Part shown: in pieces, positions 34,321 through 42,569 of the stretch
Layout: each line of letters begins with the position of its first letter
Numbering within the stretch: position 1 is the first letter of the stretch
Origin: Candidatus Kurthia intestinigallinarum
GTDB taxonomy: Bacteria; Bacillota; Bacilli; Bacillales_A; Planococcaceae
Direction: 5' to 3'
Assembly: GCF_003991225.1 (NCBI RefSeq)
Contig: NZ_JTFC01000031.1
Span: 682,001 to 746,000, forward strand
DNA: 64,000 bases
Program-made: the position numbers and the translations under genes
The notes under the pieces: model-generated
What the model saw: the letters and a program-made list of their open reading frames with translations, nothing else
Databases searched by the model: none
What the model was told of the DNA's origin: nothing

Positions 34321-35033
34321 TATTTATCTAAACTTCCTTTTAAAATTGAATTCGCCACGTTTAAATCGTAAGGCGTTGTCACTTTAATGTTATAACTTTC
34401 ACCACGTACTAATTTAACTTTCTCACCTTTGATTGCGAAGATTTTACATGCATCTGTTAAGATTTCTTTTTCATCTTGAGACAGGCTATTATAAAGCTCT
34501 TGTAATTTTTTGATGTTGAATGTTTGTGGCGTTTGGCCTTGGAACATATGGCTACGCACTGGAATTTGTGTAATAAATTCGCCGTCTTGTGATTCAACGA
34601 TTGTATCGATAGCTTCGATCACTGTATCAACTGAACCAAATTCAAGACCTGCATCGATATTTTGCTCGATGATGCGGTGTGTTAAGAATGGACGTACGGC
34701 ATCATGTGTTACTAAAATATCGTCGTCGTTTAAGCCGTTTTGGCTATCGATTGCTGCGATGACGTTCATGATTGTGTCATTACGGTCTGCGCCGCCTTGG
34801 ATTACTTCAACTTTTGGTAAATCTAGTTGATGTTTTTTCACAAGATCGCGTGTGTATTGAACCCAATCTTTTGGTACCGCGATAAAAATTTTATCTAGAC
34901 GATTGTTTAGAATAAATTTCTCTAATGTATGGATGATGATTGCTTTATCATTTAATGTTAAAAATTGTTTAGGCATTGGTACGTTACCCATACGAGTTCC
35001 TTTACCACCTGCTAAAATACCTGCATAAATCAT
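34320..35033 (-). CDS. tarI: Ribitol-5-phosphate cytidylyltransferase
   Basis: Start chosen at [10 protein letters not shown] (35033), six bases after GAGGTG; the in-frame GTG at 35042 lies in that ribosome site. IspD-like fold: [14 protein letters not shown] nucleotide loop, [23 protein letters not shown]. The DAVRPF and QTPQTF phrases occur in both IspD and TarI; adjacency to tarJ and the phosphotransferases decides for TarI. It makes CDP-ribitol from CTP and ribitol-5-phosphate. It is the first gene of tarI-tarJ-transferase-transferase-glycosyltransferase. Confidence 0.92.
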   Translation of the reverse strand: MIYAGILAGGKGTRMGNVPMPKQFLTLNDKAIIIHTLEKFILNNRLDKIFIAVPKDWVQYTRDLVKKHQLDLPKVEVIQGGADRNDTIMNVIAAIDSQNGLNDDDILVTHDAVRPFLTHRIIEQNIDAGLEFGSVDTVIEAIDTIVESQDGEFITQIPVRSHMFQGQTPQTFNIKKLQELYNSLSQDEKEILTDACKIFAIKGEKVKLVRGESYNIKVTTPYDLNVANSILKGSLDK

Positions 35034-35217
35034 GTATAGCACCTCATTGATTATAAAATTAATTATTATTATTTTTGGAATTTATCTCTAAAAGTAAGAA
35101 TAGCATAAATACCTTTCAAAAACATAGAAACATCCGTATTGTTATACAGTTGAAATACATTTTGAAGGCGTTTTCTTCACATTTAGAACGTCTAAATGTC
35201 GATTTGGGTTGCGATAA

Positions 35218-36384
35218 TTAGTGTGATGCTTGCTCAGCGCGTACTTTTTCAACAAATGCAGCGAGGCGGTCCATCGCTTCAACTAATGTTTCAAATGCAT
35301 AAGCATACGTAATACGTAAATAACCTTCTGCTGCAAATACAGCGCCCGGTACAACGCAAACGCCCGCTTCTTTTAATAAGCGTGTCGCAAATTCATGAGA
35401 GCTCATGCCAAATTGTTTAATAGAAGGGAAAATGTAGAACGCACCATTTGGCTTATGTACTTCAAGTCCCATTTCTACTAGACGACCATAAATGTAGTCG
35501 CGACGTTCTTTATAAGACGCTGTCATCGCGATTGGCGCGTCTTTTGAGCCTGTAAGTGCCTCAATTGCTGCGTACTGGCTTGGTACCGCTGCACATAAAA
35601 TATTGAAGGCATTTACTTTTACCGTAATATCCGTCAATGCTTCAGGTGCTAGGATAAAGCCAATGCGCCAGCCTGTCATCGAATGTGATTTTGATAACCC
35701 CGAAATTAAGAATAGCTTATCTTTCAGTGCAGGGTAACTACCAAATGAACGATATTCCCCTTCAAATGTGATTTCACTATAAATTTCATCGGAGATTAAA
35801 TAAATATCTTGCTCTGCTAAAAACGCAGCTAACGCATCCATACGTTCTGGACTTACCGTTGCACCGGTTGGATTTGACGGGAAGTTAAATAAAATCGCTT
35901 TCGTTTTTGGCGTAATCAATGCTTTTAAGGCATCGACTTCGGGCTCAAAATTTGTTTCCGTGATGTCTAAAAATACAGGTTTTGCTTTTGCATATTCAAT
36001 CATTGGAACATAACCTGCATACATTGGTGCAGATAGGATGATTTCATCCCCTGGCTCGATAATCGTACGTAATACCGCGTCAATCGCCTGTGTTGCACCA
36101 TTGGTTACGAGCACTTCATTTGCATTGTAATTGCAATTGTAGCGTTCGTTGAAATACGCCGCCGTCACTTGACGCAATTCAAGCAAACCGGCATTCGGAG
36201 AGTACGATGTTTTGTTTTCTTCAATCGCACGAATACCAGCTTGCTTCACAGCTTCAGGCGTTGGAAAATCTGGTTGGCCAATTGTTAAGTTTAAGGCATT
36301 TGGGTAATCTACTAGTTGATTTGAAAATTCACGAATTCCAGAGATACGAAGTTGTGTTGCTTCGCTATTTAATGTTAATGACAT
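35218..36384 (-). CDS. patA: PatA-type class I aminotransferase
   Basis: 388 aa, PLP fold type I. It has NGATQAIDA, NFPSNPTGA, the Asp/Tyr pair ISDEIYSE, the Schiff-base lysine in SGLSKSHSMTGWR (about K232) and the C-terminal Arg in EGYLRITYAY. It best resembles PatA, the N-acetyl-LL-diaminopimelate aminotransferase of lysine/peptidoglycan precursor synthesis in Bacillus; general aromatic or aspartate aminotransferase activity is possible. It appears monocistronic and is separated by 185 bases from tarI. Confidence 0.85.
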   Translation of the reverse strand: MSLTLNSEATQLRISGIREFSNQLVDYPNALNLTIGQPDFPTPEAVKQAGIRAIEENKTSYSPNAGLLELRQVTAAYFNERYNCNYNANEVLVTNGATQAIDAVLRTIIEPGDEIILSAPMYAGYVPMIEYAKAKPVFLDITETNFEPEVDALKALITPKTKAILFNFPSNPTGATVSPERMDALAAFLAEQDIYLISDEIYSEITFEGEYRSFGSYPALKDKLFLISGLSKSHSMTGWRIGFILAPEALTDITVKVNAFNILCAAVPSQYAAIEALTGSKDAPIAMTASYKERRDYIYGRLVEMGLEVHKPNGAFYIFPSIKQFGMSSHEFATRLLKEAGVCVVPGAVFAAEGYLRITYAYAFETLVEAMDRLAAFVEKVRAEQASH

Positions 36385-36532
36385 GAGTCAATCAATCCTT
36401 CTTTTCCTTATAAATGACGTGCTTTTAAACACGTTTTTTGAATTTGTCCTTATTATACAATTATATGACGTAAAGAGAAATACAAATACTTCATTCTGTC
36501 AAGTTGACTGGCACGACACATCAAATTTTTAG

Positions 36533-36565
36533 CACAAAAAAAGTACTGCTATTAAGCAGTACCCT
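36533..36565 (-). terminator. Terminator of the amino-acid transporter operon
   Basis: On the minus strand GTACTGC-TTAATA-GCAGTAC is followed by seven T. Confidence 0.88.
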
Positions 36566-36578
36566 CTTTTGTCACAGA

Positions 36579-37307
36579 TTAATGATTTAATACTGCTTTT
36601 AAAAATTCTTGTGCACGCACAGTCTTTGGTGCTGTAAAGAATTCAGATGGTGGTGCTACTTCGACAATTTTACCCTCAGCCATAAACACGATGTCATTAC
36701 AAATCTCTTTTGCAAAGCCCATCTCATGTGTCACGACGACCATCGTCATACCGGCATCTGCTAAACTACGGATCGCATCAAGCACCTCTTTTACCATCTC
36801 TGGGTCAAGTGCTGATGTCGGCTCGTCAAATAGCATAACTTCTGGGTCCATCGCAACGGCACGTGCGATTGCGACACGCTGCTGCTGACCGCCTGATAGA
36901 CGACCTGGATAAGCGTCAAATTTATCCCCTAAACCAAGCTGCGTTAGTAATTCCTTACCGCGCTTTTCTGCTGCTTCCTTCGATAAGCCTTTTACTTTCA
37001 TTGGGGCCATCGTGACATTTTCAAGTGCCGTTTTAAACGGATATAAATTAAAGCTTTGAAATACGAAGCCAATATTCGTACGTGCTTTGTTAATGTTTGT
37101 TTTTTTATCGTGAATGGAAATACCATCGACAATAATTTCGCCGCTATCAATCGTTTCAAGTGCATTAATCGTACGAATAAGCGTTGATTTACCGGCACCA
37201 CTTGGCCCGATAAGCGCGATAACGTTTGATTTTGGTACTTCTAAATTAATATCTGTTAGCACATGGTGGTCACCATAGCTTTTATTGACGTTTTTAATTG
37301 AAATCAT
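36579..37307 (-). CDS. Polar amino-acid ABC transporter, ATP-binding protein
   Basis: A GlnQ-type ATPase, 242 aa: Walker [14 protein letters not shown]-loop FQSFNLYP, signature [14 protein letters not shown], Walker [14 protein letters not shown], switch VTHEMGFA. It is last in the binding protein-permease-ATPase operon, 12 bases after the permease. It powers import of a polar amino acid, probably glutamine, arginine or cystine. Sequence does not settle the substrate. Confidence 0.93.
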   Translation of the reverse strand: MISIKNVNKSYGDHHVLTDINLEVPKSNVIALIGPSGAGKSTLIRTINALETIDSGEIIVDGISIHDKKTNINKARTNIGFVFQSFNLYPFKTALENVTMAPMKVKGLSKEAAEKRGKELLTQLGLGDKFDAYPGRLSGGQQQRVAIARAVAMDPEVMLFDEPTSALDPEMVKEVLDAIRSLADAGMTMVVVTHEMGFAKEICNDIVFMAEGKIVEVAPPSEFFTAPKTVRAQEFLKAVLNH

Positions 37308-37319
37308 GATGATTACCTC

Positions 37320-37985
37320 CTACTGCTCTTTATCCATCATACGTTTTTCGAAGTAACGAATAACTAATGATAGCACGAACGTCATGATGAAATAAATGAC
37401 AGCAATCGCCGTATAAATTTCTAATGGTTTTAATGTTGTTGCAACTAAGTTTTTACCTTTTAGCATTAAGTCAACGCCACCAATAACAGAGATTAAAGAT
37501 GAATCCTTAATTAACATAATGAACTGTGAGGCAGATGGTGGCATAATGCGACGAACTGCTTGCGGTAAAATAATGTAGCGCATCGCTTGTGCACTCGTCA
37601 TACCGCTCGCACGCGCTGCTTCCATTTGACCTTTTGGTACTGCTTGGACACCTGCACGGAAAATTTCCGCTAAAAAGGCACCGTTAAATGTTGCTAAACC
37701 GATGACTGCTGCAACTGTTGTCTCAACGTTTACAACATCACCTAAACCAATATAAATCCACATTAATAAAACTAATAGTGGTACACCACGCATAATCTCA
37801 ACATATGCTCCAGCTAAAAAGCGAATGACAGGGTTTTTCGCAATTCGACCGAAGCCTACAATAATACCAATTGGCAAACTAAAAATCAGGGCTATAAATG
37901 AAATTTTAATTGTGAACCAAGCGCCTAACATCAATACTTCCCAGTTATCAGAAACAACGCTCCAGTCCCAAGACATGCTACTCAA
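37320..37985 (-). CDS. Polar amino-acid ABC transporter, permease
   Basis: 221-aa permease of the HisM/GlnP family with about five membrane segments and the conserved EAA loop EAARASGMTSAQAMRYIILPQA. The phrase FLAEIFRAGVQAVPKGQ before it is typical. It acts as a homodimer with the ATPase encoded downstream. Confidence 0.93.
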   Translation of the reverse strand: MSSMSWDWSVVSDNWEVLMLGAWFTIKISFIALIFSLPIGIIVGFGRIAKNPVIRFLAGAYVEIMRGVPLLVLLMWIYIGLGDVVNVETTVAAVIGLATFNGAFLAEIFRAGVQAVPKGQMEAARASGMTSAQAMRYIILPQAVRRIMPPSASQFIMLIKDSSLISVIGGVDLMLKGKNLVATTLKPLEIYTAIAVIYFIMTFVLSLVIRYFEKRMMDKEQ

Positions 37986-38033
37986 TACATTAACCTCCTA
38001 TAATCGAAACCTTCTTATAATAAAAAAACGAAA

Positions 38034-38055
38034 AAGAAAGGATTCTCATCCCTTC
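38034..38055 (-). terminator. Partial terminator/attenuator between binding protein and permease genes
   Basis: On the minus strand AAGGGAT-GAGA-ATCCTTT is followed by CTTTTTCGTTTTTTT in a 100-base gap. It would lower permease/ATPase expression relative to the binding protein. Confidence 0.6.
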
Positions 38056-38086
38056 TTCTCGTCAAAAGTCTATGAACTAAAAATGA

Positions 38087-38902
38087 TTATTCTTCGTCTA
38101 CATTGTTCATCCAATCAGCATTGTTGAACCATTTCTTTTGAAGTTCTTTTTCTTCTTTTGAACCTTTAAATTCTTTTAAGTACTCATTGATAAAGTCAAC
38201 TGTCTCTGTGTCGCCTTTTTTCACTGCGATACCAAGATCATCCGCTGCAAGTAAGCCATCTAGTTTCACAACTTTACCTTTGTTTTGTAATTCGTAGATT
38301 TGGATTGCTGGCTCATCATAGACAACCGCTGCAACTTTACCTTGTTGTGCAGCCATTGCTGCTGTTGGGAAATCTTCAAATTCTTGAACTGTTGCGTTTT
38401 TGATTTCTTTTGCTGCAACAATTGCACCTGTTGTACCGATTTGAACAGCTACTTTATTGCCTTTTTTATCGATATCTTTAATTTCTTTTGCTGTGCTGTC
38501 TTTGCCGACCATTACTGCCTGACCTGTTGTATAGTATGAATCCGCGAATTCAACTGTCTTTTTACGTTCATCGGTAATTGTCATACCCGCTAAGACTAAA
38601 TCAACTTTACCAGCATTTAATGATGGAATTAATGTTTCAAAGCCAAGTTGTTTTACTTCTAATTTTGCGCCCATTTTATCAGCGATAGCTTGCGCAACGT
38701 CCATGTCATAACCAATCATTTTGCCGTTTTTATCAAACATTTCAAATGGGTAATAACCTGCATTTGTTCCTACTACTAATGTTTTTTCTTCTTTTACTTT
38801 TTCAAGTGTAGTTTGTGAATCTTTTTTATCATCCCCGCCGCCACATGCTGCAAGTGCTGCAGTTACAACGACTAATAAGAATGCTGCTAACCATTTCTTC
38901 AT
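38087..38902 (-). CDS. Polar amino-acid ABC transporter, substrate-binding lipoprotein
   Basis: 271 aa with a lipoprotein signal ending LAAC-GGG (lipobox L-A-A-C at about residues 17-20). The SBP_bac_3 domain shows TNAGYYPFEMFD, GYDMDVAQAIADKMG, LVLAGMTITDERKK and IGTTGAIVA. It captures the ligand outside the membrane for the downstream permease/ATPase. The first residues after the lipid Cys are a Gly/Asp/Lys linker. Confidence 0.93.
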   Translation of the reverse strand: MKKWLAAFLLVVVTAALAACGGGDDKKDSQTTLEKVKEEKTLVVGTNAGYYPFEMFDKNGKMIGYDMDVAQAIADKMGAKLEVKQLGFETLIPSLNAGKVDLVLAGMTITDERKKTVEFADSYYTTGQAVMVGKDSTAKEIKDIDKKGNKVAVQIGTTGAIVAAKEIKNATVQEFEDFPTAAMAAQQGKVAAVVYDEPAIQIYELQNKGKVVKLDGLLAADDLGIAVKKGDTETVDFINEYLKEFKGSKEEKELQKKWFNNADWMNNVDEE

Positions 38903-38953
38903 GTCTCGCTATCCCCTCTCGGAATTCTTTTTTCGAATATTTATTATATATGA

Positions 38954-38982
38954 ATTATAGTTTATTTTTATTCATCTGTCTA
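38954..38982 (-). promoter_or_regulatory. SigA promoter of the amino-acid transporter operon
   Basis: TAGACA and TATAAT on the minus strand are 17 bases apart, about 45 bases upstream of the binding-protein ATG. Confidence 0.7.
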
Positions 38983-39232
38983 CATAAAAATTAATATTTT
39001 TACATTAAAATGAGTGTATTATTCAATATTTTTAAGTAATATACAGCATTTATGAATAAAGAACGTATACACAACAGCATATATATACATATTTCAATTG
39101 ACGATTATCGCTAGTAAACGTTGCGTTAACGCCATTTTTTTGAACTTTTTACTATTATTAGTGAAATATCATGTTGTTTAATGTATATTTATACACTTTT
39201 ATTTTATTTTATTCGTTTGTATTATGCAATGA

Positions 39233-39266
39233 AAAAATGCTTTTGTAAGAATATTCCCTTTCAAAA
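39233..39266 (-). terminator. Terminator of the flagellin gene
   Basis: On the minus strand AGTGCTTTTG pairs with CAAAAGCATT around a 16-base loop, followed by a T-run. Confidence 0.7.
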
Positions 39267-39279
39267 GCACTTTATGCGT

Positions 39280-40113
39280 TCATCCATTCATTTTTAATAG
39301 CTGTAACATGCCTTGTGCCGTCTGCATATGCATTGCCATCGCATATTGTGCGGCTTGCTGTAAAATATTCGCCTTCGTAAAGTTCATCATTTCCTTCGCA
39401 ATATCCGCATCACGAATACGCGACTCAGCGGCTGTTACGTTTTCCGCGGTATTGACGTTGACATGATAGGCATGTTCCATCCGATTTTGATACGCACCTA
39501 GACGTGACCGCTCCATCGATACACTTTTAATCGCAGCATCAAGCGTGGAAATCGACGCATCTGCCTCGTCCCGTGTCGCAATCGACGCGTCTGTGATGCC
39601 AATCGCATCCGCACTCATATCATTCATCGTTAAATCAATCGTCTGTCCTGCATTCGCACCAGCCTGAATTTTCAGTGGTGTCGTCGCATTATCACCATTT
39701 AATAATTTGCGTGTATTAAATTCCGTATCCGTCGAAATACATGTTACTTCTTTTTTAAGTTCCTGAAACTCCACATCAATGCGTGCGCGGTCGTCATCCG
39801 TCAACGTATCATTCGCCGCTTGCACGGATAATTCACGCATGCGCTGTAGCATTGCATGTGTCTCATTAAGCGCACCCTCTGCGGTTTGAACCATTGAGAT
39901 GCCATCCTGTATATTCTTCGATGCCATATTCAGTCCACTAATTTGGCCACGCATTTTTTCAGAAATCGCCAGTCCTGCAGGGTCATCGCCTGCTCGGTTT
40001 ATGCGATAGCCGGTTGATAGTCGTTCAAGCGCCTTCGATGCTGCATTCCACTGGTGATTCATATTGCCCCAAATCATCATGCCCTGGCCATACCATGCAC
40101 CAATTCTCATCAT
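39280..40113 (-). CDS. Flagellin with atypical N-terminus
   Basis: A short flagellin (277 aa) with D0/D1 only: [61 protein letters not shown] and C-terminal AESRIRDADIAKEMMNFTK, GMLQLLK. The first 20 residues are odd: MRIGAWYGQGMMIWGNMNHQ replaces the usual I-N-H-N-x-x-A-L-N-T motif. It also has a Cys (VTCISTDTEFN), rare in flagellins, and a three-residue extension (MNG) after LLK. Start: GGGAGG favours the second ATG (40110) over the first (40113). A SigD-type promoter lies upstream. The protein should be secreted and assembled into the filament if the N-terminus still works. Confidence 0.88.
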   Translation of the reverse strand: MMRIGAWYGQGMMIWGNMNHQWNAASKALERLSTGYRINRAGDDPAGLAISEKMRGQISGLNMASKNIQDGISMVQTAEGALNETHAMLQRMRELSVQAANDTLTDDDRARIDVEFQELKKEVTCISTDTEFNTRKLLNGDNATTPLKIQAGANAGQTIDLTMNDMSADAIGITDASIATRDEADASISTLDAAIKSVSMERSRLGAYQNRMEHAYHVNVNTAENVTAAESRIRDADIAKEMMNFTKANILQQAAQYAMAMHMQTAQGMLQLLKMNG

Positions 40114-40144
40114 TACGCCTCCCTTCTTATTACTCCTACTTCTA

Positions 40145-40171
40145 CTATCGGCACAGAGACATTTTTTTCGA
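40145..40171 (-). promoter_or_regulatory. SigD-type motility promoter of the flagellin gene
   Basis: On the minus strand GCCGATAG lies 15-16 bases after TCGA, matching the SigD -10 consensus GCCGATAT well and the -35 loosely. It is about 30 bases upstream of the ATG. Confidence 0.6.
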
Positions 40172-40172
40172 C

Positions 40173-40213
40173 AAAAAAGCAGGCATCTATGGGTGCTTCA
40201 CATAGATGCCTGT
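40173..40213 (-). terminator. Terminator of the IDEAL-domain gene
   Basis: CAGGCATCTATG (40180-40191) pairs perfectly with CATAGATGCCTG (40201-40212); on the minus strand a T-run follows. Confidence 0.88.
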
Positions 40214-40253
40214 TATTGACTGTGGTAACTTTTTAAAATGTCGATCCGCTCCT

Positions 40254-40700
40254 TTAACGCATGTTGGTTAAGTCATCAAATAAATTTTTATCCCGACGAT
40301 CGAGCGCTACATCAATTAAGTGGAGGCGATTTTGGTTTTCCATTTCGTTAAACAACAACTCAAATTCTGAGTGTGCCGCTGCGCGTGCCTCTTTCTGCTC
40401 TTTTTTCAGCTCTAGGTCATCTAAAATCTTTTGAAGATGATCATGGATGTTAGAGACGAGCAATAATTGATACAACGGTAGGCGGATAAAGCGGCTACCT
40501 CGTTGAAAAACGAAAACATCGGATAAGTTTTCGACTTGTAGCGTTTTGAGATTAATAATAATCTCTTTCCCTTCGACTGGAATAAAATTAAATAACTCAT
40601 CATCTTTTAACACGGAGAAATATTGATAGGCAAACACAAGTTTTAAACGGTCCCCTACGCGTTTTGTATAGAACGGTTCGATTCGACGGATTTGTAACAT
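40254..40700 (-). CDS. IDEAL-domain protein (YpiB/YwpF-neighbour type), function unknown
   Basis: 148 aa. Residues 1-90 are a beta-rich domain (IRRIEPFYTKRVGDRLKLVF). The C-terminal 35 residues form the short IDEAL motif (LIDVALDRRDKNLFDDLTN), which recurs in small Bacillales proteins and often mediates protein contacts. There is no signal peptide, so it is cytosolic. The ribosome site AAAGGAGGGGA is strong. It is divergent from ywqB and monocistronic. Confidence 0.65.
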   Translation of the reverse strand: MLQIRRIEPFYTKRVGDRLKLVFAYQYFSVLKDDELFNFIPVEGKEIIINLKTLQVENLSDVFVFQRGSRFIRLPLYQLLLVSNIHDHLQKILDDLELKKEQKEARAAAHSEFELLFNEMENQNRLHLIDVALDRRDKNLFDDLTNMR

Positions 40701-40931
40701 GCTGTTCCCCTCCTTTTAACAAGGAATGATTAATCCTTAATGCTAACGGAGTCCTATTAAGTGATCGATATCTTGCAATAAGAATTGAGGATGAATCATG
40801 AGGAAAGTCACGCACTGTCCTATTGCAATATTCTGACTACTTATATAATACCACCATTTACATGTTTTCACACATATTCTGATTGAAATCCAACATTTTA
40901 ACTAGAAGAAATGTTGTTTCAATCGAAAACA

Positions 40932-40960
40932 TTTACGCATCACCTGAATGGGCATATAAT
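40932..40960 (+). promoter_or_regulatory. SigA promoter of ywqB-ywqA
   Basis: TTTACG and TATAAT are 17 bases apart. The start site near 40967 excludes upstream ATGs and supports translation from 40998. Confidence 0.65.
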
Positions 40961-40997
40961 GGAGAGAAAGATTTTTTTTGAGGACGGGATTATAAAC

Positions 40998-42569
40998 ATG
41001 AATACAAACGTTTCAGAAATCGCTCATTTATATGAAGATTTTTTACGCAATAAAATGCTAGAACTTAGCCTTGAACTCGATTCCTCGAATGAACAGGATG
41101 AGGAAACGGTTCGCCGTGCTGCCTTCTTAGCACGCCACAACTATGTAAAATTACGCAGCTTCCGCGCTGAATTGGGACGTCTACAATTTGCTGTGCAAGA
41201 TGCTGGTACGCCGACGGTTACAATCGTCGTAGAGGATGAGAAATTATCATGCGACTGCCCGACAAAAAAACCTTGCCGCCACCAATTAGCAGCGATGTTT
41301 ACGCTTTATCAATATGTCGATTCATTATCGCAGTGGTTAGAAGATTTTCGTAACAAAAAAAGTGTACAGCTCCGCCTTTTAAATGAAGAACGTACACCGG
41401 AGTCATGGCTAAAGCTTGTACAACAAGTGTATCGCCAAAATTTATACAATCAACAAAAGCTTAATCCGTATTTACTAGAAAGTATTTTTTCAGATATGCA
41501 ACAGCAAATTTTCCGCTATACCCCGCTTGAGCGTGAATGGAGCAGTATGTATCAGCTCTTCACACATGTTGCGCTATTGTCGCATACGTGGAAGCATTTA
41601 AGCACGTCAACAGAAGCTTCTCGCTCATTTTATATTAATTTCATTGAGCATGAGGCAGATAAAATGAAAGAATTTATTCGCCAATGCGCGAATAAATCAC
41701 GCCTTTTTGCGTTGGACCCTTTTTATGAGAGCCTACAGCAGGTCGTCAATTACTTCTTGCTGCACCAGGAAGGCTATTTTGACGAGCGCTTAACTATTTA
41801 TACGTTGTTCTGGGAATCGATGTTTCAGGATAAACGCTCACGTGAGGCAGAGCTTTTAATGCTACAAAATGAGCGTCATATTGCAGACGATGTCGACATC
41901 AATGCGGTGTATGCGATGTTTTACATTATGCTTGATAAACGCGATGACTTTGCGGCGATGCTTGAGTCGATTGAGGCGAAGCAGCTACTTGTGTGGACCG
42001 ATTTAGCACACTTTGCGAATCGTAACGGCTATGACGATATGCTTGCGATGATTGTCCGCGCGATGCTTCCACATGTCGATGCCTTTATTAATGAATGGCT
42101 AGCGACGCGCTATCGTTCCACATTTGTTAATGAATTTAATGAGCTTTGTAAGCAAATTAATTTAACGGATGAGGAAAATGAATTGCTATTTGCCGCTTCT
42201 GGCATGTATGGCATTCAGCCGTATTCACGCTATTTAATAAAAAAAGAACGTTATATCGAATGGTCTGCCCTCCATCAGCGCTTCCCCTCTTCACTTAGCT
42301 ACTTAGAGCTTTGTGGGCTACGCGATATGCTTGAGCAAAAACCAGAGGCCCTACTGCCGCTTTATCATACGCTTGCGATGAATGAAGTGAATCAAAAATC
42401 ACGTCAGCATTATAAACAGGCCGTCCGTGTATGGAAAAAGATGAAAACTGCCGCGAAAAAATCGGCGAAAAATGAATTTTGGAATGATTATGTAACGACG
42501 TTAAAACAAAGTTATAAGCGTTTACGTGCCTTACAAGAAGAAATCGAGAAAGGAAACTTAATGCTATGA
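40998..42569 (+). CDS. ywqB: SWIM zinc-finger protein YwqB-like
   Basis: Start at MNTNVSEIAHLYEDF (40998), downstream of the mapped promoter and a GAGGACGGG ribosome site. A SWIM motif (C-x-C-x(n)-C-x-H) appears at about residues 80-95: SCDCPTKKPCRHQLAAM. The remaining 420 residues are helical with no enzyme motif. SWIM domains bind DNA or proteins. The gene overlaps the SNF2 helicase gene by four bases (ATGA), and the two are also adjacent in B. subtilis, so they should act as one complex in DNA remodelling or repair. Confidence 0.88.
   Translation: MNTNVSEIAHLYEDFLRNKMLELSLELDSSNEQDEETVRRAAFLARHNYVKLRSFRAELGRLQFAVQDAGTPTVTIVVEDEKLSCDCPTKKPCRHQLAAMFTLYQYVDSLSQWLEDFRNKKSVQLRLLNEERTPESWLKLVQQVYRQNLYNQQKLNPYLLESIFSDMQQQIFRYTPLEREWSSMYQLFTHVALLSHTWKHLSTSTEASRSFYINFIEHEADKMKEFIRQCANKSRLFALDPFYESLQQVVNYFLLHQEGYFDERLTIYTLFWESMFQDKRSREAELLMLQNERHIADDVDINAVYAMFYIMLDKRDDFAAMLESIEAKQLLVWTDLAHFANRNGYDDMLAMIVRAMLPHVDAFINEWLATRYRSTFVNEFNELCKQINLTDEENELLFAASGMYGIQPYSRYLIKKERYIEWSALHQRFPSSLSYLELCGLRDMLEQKPEALLPLYHTLAMNEVNQKSRQHYKQAVRVWKKMKTAAKKSAKNEFWNDYVTTLKQSYKRLRALQEEIEKGNLML

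Larger units (their letters stand above)
38903..39279. other. Intergenic region with transporter promoter and flagellin terminator
   Basis: Strongly A/T-rich with no gene. On the minus strand TAGACA-N17-TATAAT (38982-38954) is a good SigA promoter for the transporter operon. The flagellin terminator is at 39233-39266. The 250 bases between hold nothing else I recognise. Confidence 0.6.

Noticed and set aside
38903-39279. Riboswitch or T-box upstream of the amino-acid transporter
   Set aside because: The leader from the predicted promoter is only about 45 bases, too short, and no T-box or other motif is seen.
40600-40815. 71-codon minus-strand frame
   Set aside because: Overlaps the start of the IDEAL-domain gene in another frame with no supporting features.
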